From contig NZ_PVNB01000001.1 in NCBI RefSeq assembly GCF_003001995.1, positions 62,001 to 126,000 on the forward strand: a stretch of 64,000 nucleotides of DNA, in the 5' to 3' direction. The stretch comes from Orenia metallireducens (GTDB lineage Bacteria; Bacillota; Halanaerobiia; Halobacteroidales; Halobacteroidaceae). The first letter of the stretch is position 1, and each line of letters opens with the position of its first letter. The position numbers and the translations under genes are program-made. Shown piece after piece: positions 45,837 to 55,672 of this stretch. The notes under the pieces were generated by a model that saw nothing but the letters and a program-made list of their open reading frames with translations, had not been told where the DNA came from and made no database searches.

Positions 45837-46865
45837 TTATTCTTCATCAACTTCTGCAACAGAATCCCTTATAATAGTTTCTACAGAGATAACCAACTTC
45901 ATAGGGTTTACTGCAATCCCATTAATTAATTCATATAACCTCTTACCAGCCATCTGACCCATCTCTCTTTTAAAGATTCTCACAGTCGTTAATGAAGGAA
46001 GTAAATGCTGTGACATATCTATATCATCAAAGCCTACTATAGAAATATCTTTAGGAACTGAATATCCCAACTCTTGTACCGCTTTCATTGCTCCAATAGC
46101 TAATTTATCATTAGCTCCAAAGATTGCTGTAGGCTTAACTTCAACTCTACTAAACATCTCTTTTATAGCCTCATAGCCATCTTCGATTTCAAAGCTTGGT
46201 TCACAAAAGATGATGAAATCATTTTTCTTTTCTATTCCAGCCTGCTTAAGAGACTGTTTATATCCAATATATCTCTCATCTAATGAAACATGACTTAAAG
46301 GACCTGATAAAAATGCTATCTTTTTATGCCCTAATTCTATTAAATGATTGATAATCTTTCTACTTCCATTTACATTATCATTGACTACACAGTCAAGGTT
46401 CTCATCCCATAAATCATTATCAACTAAAACTACTGGAACACCCTTCTTTTTAACACTTAAAATCAAATCCTTATCAATCTCATAACCAGCAAAGATTAAA
46501 CCAGCAATCTCTTTTTCATCAATCCAATTACTAATATCTGCTATGGTATCTTCTGCTGTAATAGTCTTGAAGAAAAGATGGTAATTGTAATCCTTTAAAG
46601 CTACTTCTACACCTTCCATTACATAACTATAAAAATGGTTAAGTGCTAAATTTTGATTCAATTTATTATTAAAGATTATAGCTATATTTTTAGATTCCTC
46701 AGATTTACCATTACTGTTTCTAGATTTATAACCTAACTGTTGAGCAATAGCCAATACCTTCTCTTCCGTTTTTTCAGAAATTCTTCCTTTGTTATTAAGA
46801 ACTCTTGAAACAGTAGAGGGAGATACATCTGCCTTATCAGCTATATCTTGTATAGTGACTTTCAT
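45837..46865 (-). CDS. LacI family transcriptional regulator
   Basis: 342-aa repressor: HTH with hinge (TIQDIADKADVSPSTVSRVLN, residues about 3-22, NKGRISEKTEEKV after it) and a periplasmic-binding-protein-like sugar domain (GLIFAGYEIDK, VPVVLVDNDL, HKKIAFLSGP, PTAIFGANDKLAIGAMKA, ISIVGFDDIDMSQHLLPSLTTV). ATG at 45865+1000, i.e. 46865, is preferred over GTG at 46874 because AGGTGA then lies just upstream. It precedes the mannooligosaccharide phosphorylase operon and likely senses a mannoside. Paired TTGCGCAA palindromes around its own promoter suggest autoregulation. Confidence 0.93.
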   Translation of the reverse strand: MKVTIQDIADKADVSPSTVSRVLNNKGRISEKTEEKVLAIAQQLGYKSRNSNGKSEESKNIAIIFNNKLNQNLALNHFYSYVMEGVEVALKDYNYHLFFKTITAEDTIADISNWIDEKEIAGLIFAGYEIDKDLILSVKKKGVPVVLVDNDLWDENLDCVVNDNVNGSRKIINHLIELGHKKIAFLSGPLSHVSLDERYIGYKQSLKQAGIEKKNDFIIFCEPSFEIEDGYEAIKEMFSRVEVKPTAIFGANDKLAIGAMKAVQELGYSVPKDISIVGFDDIDMSQHLLPSLTTVRIFKREMGQMAGKRLYELINGIAVNPMKLVISVETIIRDSVAEVDEE

Positions 46866-46894
46866 AATTATCACCTGTTCCTACTTTTTATTTT

Positions 46895-46915
46895 CTTGCG
46901 CAAACTTTGCGCAAG
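46895..46915. promoter_or_regulatory. LacI-family operator O1 (tandem TTGCGCAA)
   Basis: Two perfect TTGCGCAA palindromes (46896-46903 and 46907-46914), 11 bp apart centre to centre, together forming an almost perfect 21-bp palindrome. It lies in the leader between the promoter and the lacI start. Confidence 0.7.
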
Positions 46916-46987
46916 TTCGATTTATCAAACTATTTAAGGTAATATTCACTTATTAAATTATTTATTATTCCCCTCTAACTTAATCTT

Positions 46988-47016
46988 ATTATAATATATT
47001 GCAAAAGATTATGCAA
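46988..47016 (-). promoter_or_regulatory. Promoter of the lacI gene
   Basis: -35 TTGCAT (47011-47016), 17-bp spacer, -10 TATAAT (46988-46993) on the minus strand; predicted start near 46981. Confidence 0.75.
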
Positions 47017-47053
47017 GTATTTTTTCTATTTTTCCTTATTTTTGCTCGATTTT

Positions 47054-47073
47054 TTGCGCAAAAAATTGCGCAA
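47054..47073. promoter_or_regulatory. LacI-family operator O2 (tandem TTGCGCAA)
   Basis: Two TTGCGCAA palindromes (47054-47061 and 47066-47073), 12 bp centre to centre, about 40 bp upstream of the -35. Centre-to-centre distance to O1 is about 158 bp, close to 15 helical turns. Confidence 0.7.
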
Positions 47074-47234
47074 AAACCATTTGATAACTGTTTAAACCTT
47101 TAAATTTAGCCTTTTCTATATCCTTCTTTAATATAGGTAGAATAGAAAATTTTATTTTTCCCTAAAAATTTTAAATAGTAAAGACTCTTCTTAAAGTTAG
47201 AGGGACTTTCCTTAAATTGATCCTTAATCATAAA

Positions 47235-48881
47235 TTATTTTTTCAATCTTTGATTTGCTTCTACTACCTGATTGATAGCCTCCAACTGTTCTTGAGATAT
47301 ATCTGCTCCTTCTTTAATCTTAAAGTATAAGTTGCTAATCGCATGAGTTACTTCAGTCATTAAACCTTTTATCCTTTCAGCTGAATTCAAGGTCTCTTCA
47401 GTCTGAGCAGCTACCTCTTGACTAGAAGCCGAAATCTCTTCAACTACTGAATTAAGTTGCTCACTAGAGATAACTTGTGTCTTAGAAGATGAAACTACGG
47501 CTTTCATCTTATTTTTAACTTGTTTTGATAAATTACTAATCTCATCAAAGATATCGATAATACTCTCTTGAGACTTATCCTTAGACTTACTCATTACAGC
47601 AACAGCAGACTCTACCACCTCTTCAATCTCTTTGGTAATACCTTTAACCTCTTTGGTAGCCTCTATACTCTCAGTTGCCAACTCCTTAATCTCTTCTGCT
47701 ACTACAGCAAATCCTCTACCATGCTCACCCACCCTTGCAGCTTCGATAGCAGCATTTAAAGCCAATAAATTGGTCTGATCTGTTATGTGCATAATCTTAT
47801 CAGAAATATTTTCTATCTTATCAGCACTTCTTCTCAACTCCTGCATTGTATCAGCAGTCTTATGAATAATTTTAGTCCCTGATTCTATCTTCTGACTGGT
47901 ATTCTCGATACTTTGATAAGTATCCTTACCAGCATTGGAAATCAGCTTAGCCTGTTGTGATAATTGTTTAACCCCTTCTTGAACCTCTTGTAGCGATATT
48001 GATACCTCATCCACAGCAAAAGCTACCTCTGCATTTCCAGAGATTAAATCCTTAATCACAGCAAAAGCCTGACTAATCTCCTGATCTACATCATCAGCAA
48101 TCACCTCCATCTCCAAAGATCTATCAGTCACAGACTTTACCTTATTAGCAGCTTCATGTGTTCTTTCCTTAATTATACTAGTCAACTTAGCAACTCCACA
48201 AGAGATAATCACTCCTAATGTAATTCCAATTAGAAGACTCAAGATGACTATTATAATTAATCTTTTTTTAATATTATCATTATAACTAATTACCTGTTGA
48301 ATATCTTGCTCTAATTGCTCCCAACTCTTTTGATTTAAATCCCAATTAGCTAAATTAATATTAAGAATAAGTTTGTCTAACTTTTGCAACTTCATCTTTT
48401 TTATAATAGTGTCTCCTTGAATCTCGGCTAATTCTACAAGATCATCTTTAAAATTATTATTTAATTCTCTAACATCATCTAGTTTAATCAATATTTCTTC
48501 ATCATCAACATATTCTCTTAAATTATCAATATAATTATTTAAGGGATTAATCTCCAAATCATCTGACCTCATCAAATTGCTATATACCCGATAAGCATTA
48601 ATCTGATTTAAGAAAGAATCTCTAGCTATTGATGAATTCAACTTAACAGTTGGTATAACTCTTTGTTGTAATTTATTGATCTTATCACTAATCTGATTAG
48701 TATTCTGCCAAACTAATTGACCAGTTAGCAAACTGATAAATACCAATACTAAAAACCCCACCTGAACCTGTCTGAAGATAGTTATACCAGATAATAAATT
48801 CATCAAAGAATTTACTAAAATATCTCTACTATTATTAGCTTTAGGCTTTAATTTTTGGATAAAGACCTTTAATTCCTTCAT
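47235..48881 (-). CDS. Methyl-accepting chemotaxis protein 2
   Basis: 548-aa chemoreceptor with TM1 ([18 protein letters not shown], about 42-60) and TM2 ([20 protein letters not shown], about 205-225). A four-helix-type sensor lies between them. The signalling domain has the tip [21 protein letters not shown] and [17 protein letters not shown]. No clear HAMP motif can be pointed out by eye. ATG at 48881 is preferred over one at 48917 because AAAGGA lies 8 nt upstream. It follows the ABC permease genes after a terminator; a role in sensing the imported saccharide via its binding protein is possible but unproven. Confidence 0.93.
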   Translation of the reverse strand: MKELKVFIQKLKPKANNSRDILVNSLMNLLSGITIFRQVQVGFLVLVFISLLTGQLVWQNTNQISDKINKLQQRVIPTVKLNSSIARDSFLNQINAYRVYSNLMRSDDLEINPLNNYIDNLREYVDDEEILIKLDDVRELNNNFKDDLVELAEIQGDTIIKKMKLQKLDKLILNINLANWDLNQKSWEQLEQDIQQVISYNDNIKKRLIIIVILSLLIGITLGVIISCGVAKLTSIIKERTHEAANKVKSVTDRSLEMEVIADDVDQEISQAFAVIKDLISGNAEVAFAVDEVSISLQEVQEGVKQLSQQAKLISNAGKDTYQSIENTSQKIESGTKIIHKTADTMQELRRSADKIENISDKIMHITDQTNLLALNAAIEAARVGEHGRGFAVVAEEIKELATESIEATKEVKGITKEIEEVVESAVAVMSKSKDKSQESIIDIFDEISNLSKQVKNKMKAVVSSSKTQVISSEQLNSVVEEISASSQEVAAQTEETLNSAERIKGLMTEVTHAISNLYFKIKEGADISQEQLEAINQVVEANQRLKK

Positions 48882-49002
48882 CTTATCAGATCCTTTCTTG
48901 ATATTTTTACAAATCATTTGTCCAAAAAAGCTTTCCTGTATGTTGCTTAATATAATTTAGTTCATAATCAGTTGACTAAATATAGTATATTATCTATATT
49001 TA

Positions 49003-49046
49003 TAAAAAAAACAATCTTTCCTACCTCAAAAGAGATACAAAAGATT
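49003..49046 (-). terminator. Terminator of the ABC permease operon
   Basis: AATCTTTTGTATCTC and GAGGTAGGAAAGATT arms (49032-49046 and 49013-49027) form a stem with a TTTT loop, followed by G and eight T on the minus strand. Confidence 0.8.
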
Positions 49047-49075
49047 ATTTTTTAAAGCCATTATTTTAATAAAAG

Positions 49076-49936
49076 TTAACTCTTTACTGCTCCTATTGTA
49101 AGTCCTTCTACAAAATATCTCTGTAAAAATGGGAATAAACACATTACAGGGAACATAGTCACTATAATACTAGCCATCTTTACACCTTCAGCAAAGACCT
49201 TCTTCTCTTGTCCAGCAGGTAAGTTTTGAGTCATCTCACCAGCACTCTGTACAATATTTCTCAACACTAACTGTAAAGGTTGCTTACTAGCCGTTTGAAT
49301 AAATAACATTCCATGCCACCATTCATTCCAACGCTCTACTCCATAATATAAAGCAAAAGTAGCTAATACTGGTAAGGACAATGGTAATATAATCTTAAAT
49401 AATATTACTAAATCATTAGCCCCATCTATCTTAGCAGACTCTTCTAATTCTTCAGGCAACTCTTCAAAAAATGTTTTAACTATAATCATATACATCGGCC
49501 AAAAACCTATTGGCAGAACCATAACCCAAAGATTATTCATCAACCCTATGTTTTTGATTAATAAATAATAGGGAATCAAGCCACCACCAAAATAAACTGT
49601 AAAGATAATTAGATGCATAATTAATTTTTTTCCTGGTATATCTTTAGTTAAAGCATAAGCAGTTGTAACAGTTAAGAACATATTATAAATTACTCCTGCT
49701 ACTGTTACAAATAAAGTTACCAAAAATCCATTCATTATTGATTTAGAGCTAAATACAAATTGATAAGCACTTAATGTAATCTTTTTAGGAAATAACATAA
49801 AAGGTGTCTTTACATAAACATCTTGTGGTACTAAAGAAACTAAAATTGAATTATAAAAGGGATACAAGATAGCAATAGCAAACAAAGTTAAAAGTGTACC
49901 TATTACTAAATCTGTCTTAGTAAATTTCTTTTTCAT
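49076..49936 (-). CDS. ABC transporter permease, LplC/YtcP type
   Basis: 286-aa inner-membrane permease of the carbohydrate uptake (CUT1) family, with six hydrophobic segments. The EAA loop is EELEESAKIDGANDLVILFKIILPLS, which contacts the ATPase. Ending FPFLQRYFVEGLTIGAVKS is typical of this branch. GGAGG precedes the ATG. It starts 15 nt after the LplB-type permease. The partner binding protein is the lipoprotein at 59564; no ATPase gene is in the window, as usual for systems using a shared MsmK-type ATPase. Confidence 0.94.
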   Translation of the reverse strand: MKKKFTKTDLVIGTLLTLFAIAILYPFYNSILVSLVPQDVYVKTPFMLFPKKITLSAYQFVFSSKSIMNGFLVTLFVTVAGVIYNMFLTVTTAYALTKDIPGKKLIMHLIIFTVYFGGGLIPYYLLIKNIGLMNNLWVMVLPIGFWPMYMIIVKTFFEELPEELEESAKIDGANDLVILFKIILPLSLPVLATFALYYGVERWNEWWHGMLFIQTASKQPLQLVLRNIVQSAGEMTQNLPAGQEKKVFAEGVKMASIIVTMFPVMCLFPFLQRYFVEGLTIGAVKS

Positions 49937-49951
49937 AGTTTTAAACCTCCT

Positions 49952-50902
49952 CTATATGATTCCAGAATGCCCCATCTTCTTGGCCACTTTGTCAGCTGTC
50001 AATAATAAGATTAAATTAGTAACTCCTTTGAACATACCAACTGCCGTACTGACCCCAAAATCAGGTGCCCTTTCAAAGGTAATCCTGTAAACATAGGTAT
50101 CTATAATATCTGCAACATCATAAACTGTAGGATTATACATATTAAAGATCTGCATAAATCCTGCATTCATCAGCTGTCCAATACTTAATAGTAACATAAC
50201 GACAACTAACCCTTTAATACTAGGCCAAGTGATATACTTAATCTTCTCCCAACGATTAGCACCATCTATTGTTGCTGCTTCATATAGAGTTGGATCTATT
50301 CCTGTTATGGCTGCCAAATATAAAATAGTCCCCCAACCAGCTTCTTTCCATACCTCAGAATAAATAAGTAAGTATCTAAATATTCCCTTATCAGTCAAAG
50401 GAGATATCCTTTCAAATCCCAATATAGACAATAAATTATTGATAGCTCCAGAATTACTAAGTAGATTAATTACAATACCAGATACAATTACCCAAGATAA
50501 AAAATGAGGAAATGTATAAACTACCTGTAGTTTCTTCTTGAATTTAGGAGCCCTTAATTCACTAATTAAAATAGCTAAAACAACTGAAATCCAAAAACCT
50601 AGCCCTATCTTCATAAAAGCAATTATCACTGTGTTTTTAACTGCATTCCAAAACTCAGCTTCTGAGAATATATACCTAAAATTCTCTAATCCAACCCAAG
50701 GACTACCAGTAATCCCCTTATTGAACATAAACTTCTTAAAAGCCAACTGTATTCCATACATAGGAATATATTTAAAGATAAATAAATACAATAATCCTGG
50801 CAATAACATCAAATAAAAATACTTATATCTGATTATCTTCTTTAGAAGAGTTGATGTATTCGCTTTTAAATCACCTGTTTTTAACTTTGGTAAAGCATTC
50901 AT
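49952..50902 (-). CDS. ABC transporter permease, LplB type
   Basis: 316-aa inner-membrane permease of the CUT1 family. The start YKYFYLMLLPGLLYLFIFKYIPMYGI is characteristic of LplB. EAA loop is TLYEAATIDGANRWEKIKYITWPS; ends with TADKVAKKMGHSGII. GGGAGGTAGG precedes the ATG. Forms a heterodimer with the product of 49076-49936 to import oligosaccharides. The upstream spacer is 740 nt and contains element copy 6, so a separate promoter for the permease pair is likely. Confidence 0.94.
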   Translation of the reverse strand: MNALPKLKTGDLKANTSTLLKKIIRYKYFYLMLLPGLLYLFIFKYIPMYGIQLAFKKFMFNKGITGSPWVGLENFRYIFSEAEFWNAVKNTVIIAFMKIGLGFWISVVLAILISELRAPKFKKKLQVVYTFPHFLSWVIVSGIVINLLSNSGAINNLLSILGFERISPLTDKGIFRYLLIYSEVWKEAGWGTILYLAAITGIDPTLYEAATIDGANRWEKIKYITWPSIKGLVVVMLLLSIGQLMNAGFMQIFNMYNPTVYDVADIIDTYVYRITFERAPDFGVSTAVGMFKGVTNLILLLTADKVAKKMGHSGII

Positions 50903-51645
50903 CCTTTACCTACCTCCCTTTTAATATTTTTGTTTAATTCATACTTAATTCCACTAATATTTTGATTTGAAATAATCACTCCTTAGTAGCTGCTAATTTG
51001 TTAACCTTATCGGCAGCATGTTTAGTTGCTAATCTGCATCTCTTCTATTTGAAGCTAATTTTAGCTATAATCTATCCTCTACTTTTGAAAGATAAATTTT
51101 AATTGAAAAATTAAAATTCCTGTATCTAAAATACTATCTGTTCTATCAAAACAAATAAATTTAATACAGGAATTATATCCTTATATTCTTATATCCTTAT
51201 ATACTCTGCATATAATCTGCTGAAATTTTATTAAAAATATAAAATTTAATCTTAGTTTACGCTAAATAATAATACCAATTCTAGAATTCTTTTTAAGAGC
51301 TAATATAGGTGGTGAATTTAAAATGAAACTTAATGGTTATATTACGACACTTTAAGTTTTAGCTACGGGTTTTAACCCGTAGTGTAACATGTCATCATCA
51401 CCACAGGTTGAAACCTGTGGCTAGTAAATTTATCATTATAAAAAGTGTCGCATTATCTCTATATAGCATTATGGCTAAATTTTATTCTAGATTCACGAAC
51501 CTATAGGTCGATGAACTCTTAGACTTATATTAGTTATTATTTAGCGATAAACTTCTTATAAGTTAATTATACTTTTTTCTAAGTTAAGATTAAATGTATA
51601 AGCTTTAGGTTTCTTTGTAACTAGCTTAGATACCTTATCATGAAC
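50903..51645. other. Largest gene-free spacer, with element copy 6
   Basis: 743 nt between the sensor kinase and the permeases. 51304-51505 is element copy 6. 51170-51240 has degenerate TTATATCCTTATA repeats. 50990-51070 can be read as a 20-residue open stretch on the minus strand but has no support. No promoter could be picked out with confidence. Confidence 0.5.
51304..51505. mobile_element. Inverted-end element copy 6 (R to L, family C core)
   Basis: Extended R end from TATAGGTGGTGAATTTAAAA (51304) to GGTTATATTACGACAC (51335-51350). Extended L end, read inward on the minus strand from TATAGGTTCGTGAATCTAGA (ending 51505), runs to AGAGATAATGCGACAC. The extended L end is almost identical to that of copy 8. 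The core (51361-51424) is the family C double hairpin also seen alone at 36415. 202 bp, no coding sequence. Confidence 0.75.
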
Positions 51646-53427
51646 CTATGAAGGCAGTCTTATTATAACTTCCGTACCCACATCCTTCTTACTATCTACC
51701 TCTAATCCATACTCTTTCCCAAAGAAGAGTTTTATTTTTCTATTAATATTTAACATGCCAATACTTCTCTTCTGAGATGTATGGATATCATCTTCAAACT
51801 CACCCTTTAAATAATCCTTTAAAACTTTTAGCTCATCAGCAGCAATCCCTATTCCATTATCCTTTATTTTAAAAATTATATTCTCTTGAGTAGATATTCC
51901 TTCAATAGTCAATTTTCCTCTACCTTCTTTTGATTCTAAGCCATGATAAATAGCATTTTCTACAATAGGCTGTAAGATCATCTTAGGCATCTTCCTATCT
52001 AGTAACTCCTCTTCAATCTCTAGATCAATCACAAATTTACCTCTAAACCTTATATTCATAATCTTTAAATATTCTTCAATAATTTCAATCTCATCACTTA
52101 TATTAACAAAATTTGCTCCCTTAATACTATATCTAAATATCTCTGCCATAGCTGTAGATATATCAATAATCTCCTCAACTTGATAGACATAACCTATACT
52201 TCTCATACATTCCAAGGTATTGTATAAAAAATGAGGATTGATTTGACTTTGTAATGCAGAAATTTGTGCCTGCTTTTTGTGCAACTTCATCTCATATAAA
52301 TTTTTTTGACTCTTAATATTCTCTTGAGTTATAGTCTCTATCTTGTAAAGCATTCTATTTATATTTTTAGCAATAAAGCCTATTTCGCCCTCTAAGTCTA
52401 AATCTATTTGATGCTTTATACCTTTAACTTCTTCTGCTATAGGGGTTGTGATATATTGTTTTAAATGTTCATCACCAATTTTATTAATAGAATCAACCAT
52501 AGTAGAGATTGGACTTGTAATATTACGGTTAATTACAAAGCCAATAGCTAATAATAATACCACCATAATCAGCCCAATTATTAAAATCAATAATCTGAAA
52601 AAAGATAATTCTTTGGTGACTTCTTTAGTAGGGATAATACTAATAACATTCCAATTAAGATCAGATATATACTTTTTTTGAATAATTGGCATTCTATCTT
52701 CGCTACCAATGTAATAACCATACTTCTCAAAGAGATTTCCTTCTTCTTCTTCTAAGTTGGATGTTATAATCCTATCATTCTGGTCTGTAATTCCAAAAAA
52801 GGTCTTATCTGAAATAGCAAGCTTCTTAATAAGACTCCTAATATCATTAATATTAAAATATATTATAATAGTCCCTATCTTATTTTCTACATAAGAACTA
52901 TCATAAATATTAAAAATAGGCATTATATAAAACAGATGATCTCTGCCATTCTCCATATCTGTCACAAACATAGGTTTGGTAAAATCTTTACTAGTAATCT
53001 TATACTGCTCTTCTAGTTTCATATAATCATGATAATCAATATGCAGAAAAAAGCTACTTAAACTACCTTTCTTTTTAATAATTGCTATATCAATAATACT
53101 ATCATTTAAACTTGCTATATAATTGAACATATTCTCTATAAAATTATTCAATCTGACTTTATACAGAGGCTCATCATAAGTTAGAAACTCTTGAACAACT
53201 CTATTATAAGCGATTAGATTCCCTACATTTTTGATATCTTTCTTAATAATTCTTAAATTATCTTCTAATTGATTAATACTACTAGTAGTATAGTCTTTAG
53301 CCTTCTTTTTCATTGTATAGTATAAATTAATATAAGAAAGGAAACTAATCATAACAATTAAAACAATTGCAATACCAATTAAAAAAGCAATTTGCCTCCT
53401 TAATTTAAAGTTCCTAAACTCTTTCAT
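51646..53427 (-). CDS. Sensor histidine kinase, YesM type
   Basis: 593-aa membrane kinase. TM1 (about 11-33) and TM2 (about 275-297) frame a Cache-like extracytoplasmic sensor. Then HAMP, the His_kinase domain with phospho-His in QINPHFLYNTLECMRS, and the HATPase with PKMILQPIVENAIYHGLE, IKDNGIGI and SIGMLNINRKIKLFFG. ATG at 53427 follows GGGGGAGAG; the ATG at 53442 lies inside that RBS region. Partner of the YesN-type regulator 59 nt upstream; such pairs control polysaccharide ABC importers. Confidence 0.93.
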   Translation of the reverse strand: MKEFRNFKLRRQIAFLIGIAIVLIVMISFLSYINLYYTMKKKAKDYTTSSINQLEDNLRIIKKDIKNVGNLIAYNRVVQEFLTYDEPLYKVRLNNFIENMFNYIASLNDSIIDIAIIKKKGSLSSFFLHIDYHDYMKLEEQYKITSKDFTKPMFVTDMENGRDHLFYIMPIFNIYDSSYVENKIGTIIIYFNINDIRSLIKKLAISDKTFFGITDQNDRIITSNLEEEEGNLFEKYGYYIGSEDRMPIIQKKYISDLNWNVISIIPTKEVTKELSFFRLLILIIGLIMVVLLLAIGFVINRNITSPISTMVDSINKIGDEHLKQYITTPIAEEVKGIKHQIDLDLEGEIGFIAKNINRMLYKIETITQENIKSQKNLYEMKLHKKQAQISALQSQINPHFLYNTLECMRSIGYVYQVEEIIDISTAMAEIFRYSIKGANFVNISDEIEIIEEYLKIMNIRFRGKFVIDLEIEEELLDRKMPKMILQPIVENAIYHGLESKEGRGKLTIEGISTQENIIFKIKDNGIGIAADELKVLKDYLKGEFEDDIHTSQKRSIGMLNINRKIKLFFGKEYGLEVDSKKDVGTEVIIRLPS

Positions 53428-53486
53428 ATCTCTCCCCCTCATAAAAGATAACTAGCTAGGTCAATTATAAATAAAAGCCCTATAAA

Positions 53487-54920
53487 CTATTCAATTCCCT
53501 TTCTATGTTGGTAAGGTGTGATTCCATAATATTTCTTAAAAACCTTATTAAAGTAATAGTAATCATTATAACCAGCTTTATTAGCTACTTCAGAAATACT
53601 AAGGGATAGATCTTTTAATAACTCTTTTGCTTTTTTCATTCTTAAGTCAGTTAAGTATTGAGAGAAGGTCTTATCTGTGAACTTCTTAAATAAATGACAG
53701 CAATAAGTATGATTAAAGAAGAATTTATTAGCAAGATCCTTTAAATATAAATTTTTGTGATAATTTTCTTCAATATATTCTATCATAGCTCTAAAACTCT
53801 TATTATCAATTCCCTCTTCAATAATTTCAGCTCCTTGATTTAAAGAGATAAAAGTATCCTTGAGATATTGACAGAGAGATTCGATATCTTCAAATCTATC
53901 GATAATATTCTCATATTCTAAAAACTCTAAATCTATCTTCTGTAATTCATCTGACAGATTTTCATTAAGGTGTGCTACCATCTGATTCCAGAAATAAACA
54001 ATATCATTTATAAACATTTCATTATCCTCAGCTACACTGGGAAAACTATCTAAAATAAATTCAATTCCATTATAATTTTTATTTTCAACTTGTAAAAATA
54101 TCTCTTCTATTATATTGTTAATCTTCTCTATATTCTGCTCTTGATATCTATAAATGCCATTCTCTTGATATATGAATTTATTATAAGCAGCTTGATTAGC
54201 CTGCCGAAATAATTTCCCAAGGTCAGCAAGATTTTTTGCTAAGGAGCTAATTCCTACATTGATATTTTCTTTTATAGTTAATTTAATCTTTTTATAAATA
54301 TCACAATCAGTACCGATTAAATAAAAATATTTATTATCACTTAATTTTATCTTAAGGGGAGTAATACCTTCAGGAAATGAAATAAAATCACCTTCTAAGG
54401 AAGCTGATTCACCAATTGCCACTATAACTTGATAATAAGTACTTTCTTCTTTAAAACCAAACTTCTTTAACTTCTCCTCTATATTAGCCTCTCCTTCTAC
54501 TAATTCTTCAAATTGCTTAGTCAGGGTATCAGCTCTTTTATCTTCCAAGATTTTAGCTAAATCCCCCAATATCTTCTCAGCTACATTCGCTTTAATAGGT
54601 TTTAAATGATAATCAAAGGCTCCTTGCCTTAAAGCATCTTGAGCATAAGAAAAGTCATCAAAACCACTAATGATAATAAACTCTGTATCTAGTCCCTCTT
54701 TACGGACTAACTTCATTAACTCAATTCCACTGATTTCTGGCATCCTTATATCAGTAAAAACAACATCGGGCTTTTCATTTAAGATTATATCCAGCCCTTC
54801 TATCGAACTCGTTAATTTCTTAATAACTTTAAAACCATATTTTTCCCAAGCAAAGGTTTGAAAGATTCCTTCTAAAATCCAAGGTTCATCATCAATAATA
54901 ACTACTTTATATTTATACAA
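53487..54920 (-). CDS. Response regulator, YesN type (REC + AraC HTH)
   Basis: About 477 aa. REC domain with VVIIDDEPWILEG and the phospho-Asp in VVFTDIRMPEISG, a long middle region, and a C-terminal AraC-type pair of HTHs (LYLKDLANKFFFNHTYCCHL; SISEVANKAGYNDYYYFNKV then KYYGITPYQHRK). The start is TTG at 54920: AAGGAGTGA lies 8 nt upstream and the protein then begins MYKYKVVIIDDEP as in relatives; the ATG at 54953 overlaps the preceding gene. It likely activates the ABC importer and mannan genes in response to the sensor kinase. Confidence 0.93.
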   Translation of the reverse strand: MYKYKVVIIDDEPWILEGIFQTFAWEKYGFKVIKKLTSSIEGLDIILNEKPDVVFTDIRMPEISGIELMKLVRKEGLDTEFIIISGFDDFSYAQDALRQGAFDYHLKPIKANVAEKILGDLAKILEDKRADTLTKQFEELVEGEANIEEKLKKFGFKEESTYYQVIVAIGESASLEGDFISFPEGITPLKIKLSDNKYFYLIGTDCDIYKKIKLTIKENINVGISSLAKNLADLGKLFRQANQAAYNKFIYQENGIYRYQEQNIEKINNIIEEIFLQVENKNYNGIEFILDSFPSVAEDNEMFINDIVYFWNQMVAHLNENLSDELQKIDLEFLEYENIIDRFEDIESLCQYLKDTFISLNQGAEIIEEGIDNKSFRAMIEYIEENYHKNLYLKDLANKFFFNHTYCCHLFKKFTDKTFSQYLTDLRMKKAKELLKDLSLSISEVANKAGYNDYYYFNKVFKKYYGITPYQHRKGIE

Positions 54921-54949
54921 AAAAATCACTCCTTTTAAATAAATATAAT

Positions 54950-55579
54950 TCAATAATTAATCTGACTGTCTAACTGCTTTAGCTCATATTTGTTAAAAAC
55001 CTTTTTTATAATATACATACTCATCAAGGAATATAAACTGATAGAAAAAAATAGAAAGAATTGACTTAAATAAACTAAAAAGAAGATTATAATAGGAATA
55101 AACAAAGATAAAATAGTAGTTAACAGATGACGGTTTGCCATAAAGAAGGCCATTTTTAATACTTCAATAGTCTTTAATGAATATCTAGAGAGAATAGGAA
55201 ATACGTAAATGACTAAAATAAGTAACTCTATCAATGCAATAAATTGAACTATAATAAATACCTTGGCAATAGAACCAAGTAAATTAATATTTAAAATATT
55301 CATCAATAAAATAAATATAAATATAAATATTATTGCAGAAATTAAGAGACTTTGTACAAAATTATTCTTAAAACTCTTCCAGAAATCACGAAATAAATAA
55401 ATAGACTTATCATCAATTATTTTATCAATAACATGAAATAGAGCTGTGGTTGATGCACCAATTGTAATTAGAGGTAAACTAAAGAAAAACCATAAAAAGT
55501 TTAAGATAGTTAACCGATAAATCATATTGCAAATTCTATAAAAAGGACTATGAATTCCAATAAGTTTCCCAAGCCCCAT
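54950..55579 (-). CDS. DUF624 (YesL-type) membrane protein
   Basis: 209-aa integral membrane protein with about five hydrophobic segments, starting MGLGKLIGIHSPFYRICNMI and containing LWFFFSLPLITIGASTTALFHVI, the hallmark of the YesL/DUF624 family. Such genes regularly accompany LplABC importers and YesMN regulators; the molecular function is unknown. GGGGTG precedes the ATG. It lies 29 nt before the response regulator gene and is the first of the regulator unit. Confidence 0.88.
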   Translation of the reverse strand: MGLGKLIGIHSPFYRICNMIYRLTILNFLWFFFSLPLITIGASTTALFHVIDKIIDDKSIYLFRDFWKSFKNNFVQSLLISAIIFIFIFILLMNILNINLLGSIAKVFIIVQFIALIELLILVIYVFPILSRYSLKTIEVLKMAFFMANRHLLTTILSLFIPIIIFFLVYLSQFFLFFSISLYSLMSMYIIKKVFNKYELKQLDSQINY

Positions 55580-55672
55580 ATTTGAACACCCCTTTTTTAG
55601 TTATGTTTATATTTTACTTAAAAGACTTTTAGATTACAATAAAATTCTCAATTTATAACCTAGCTCTTTTTC

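Larger units (their letters stand above)
46866..47234. other. Regulatory spacer upstream of lacI
   Basis: 369 nt with no gene. It contains the lacI promoter (46988-47016), operator O1 (46895-46915) and operator O2 (47054-47073). The remaining 47080-47234 is AT-rich 3' flank of the chemoreceptor gene without a recognisable terminator. Confidence 0.7.

Noticed and set aside
50990-51070. Short minus-strand stretch readable as ATKHAADKVNKLAATKE
   Set aside because: Only about 20 residues before an in-frame stop on the upstream side; no start and no family match. Possibly a gene relic, but not supportable.
51170-51240. TTATATCCTTATA degenerate tandem repeats
   Set aside because: Low-complexity AT sequence with irregular spacing; no pairing or binding pattern beyond chance could be shown.
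51322-51355. Tiny frame starting ATGAAACTTAATGG after a GGTGG site
   Set aside because: It is only ten codons and coincides with the extended R end of element copy 6; the same sequence recurs at other R ends without coding.
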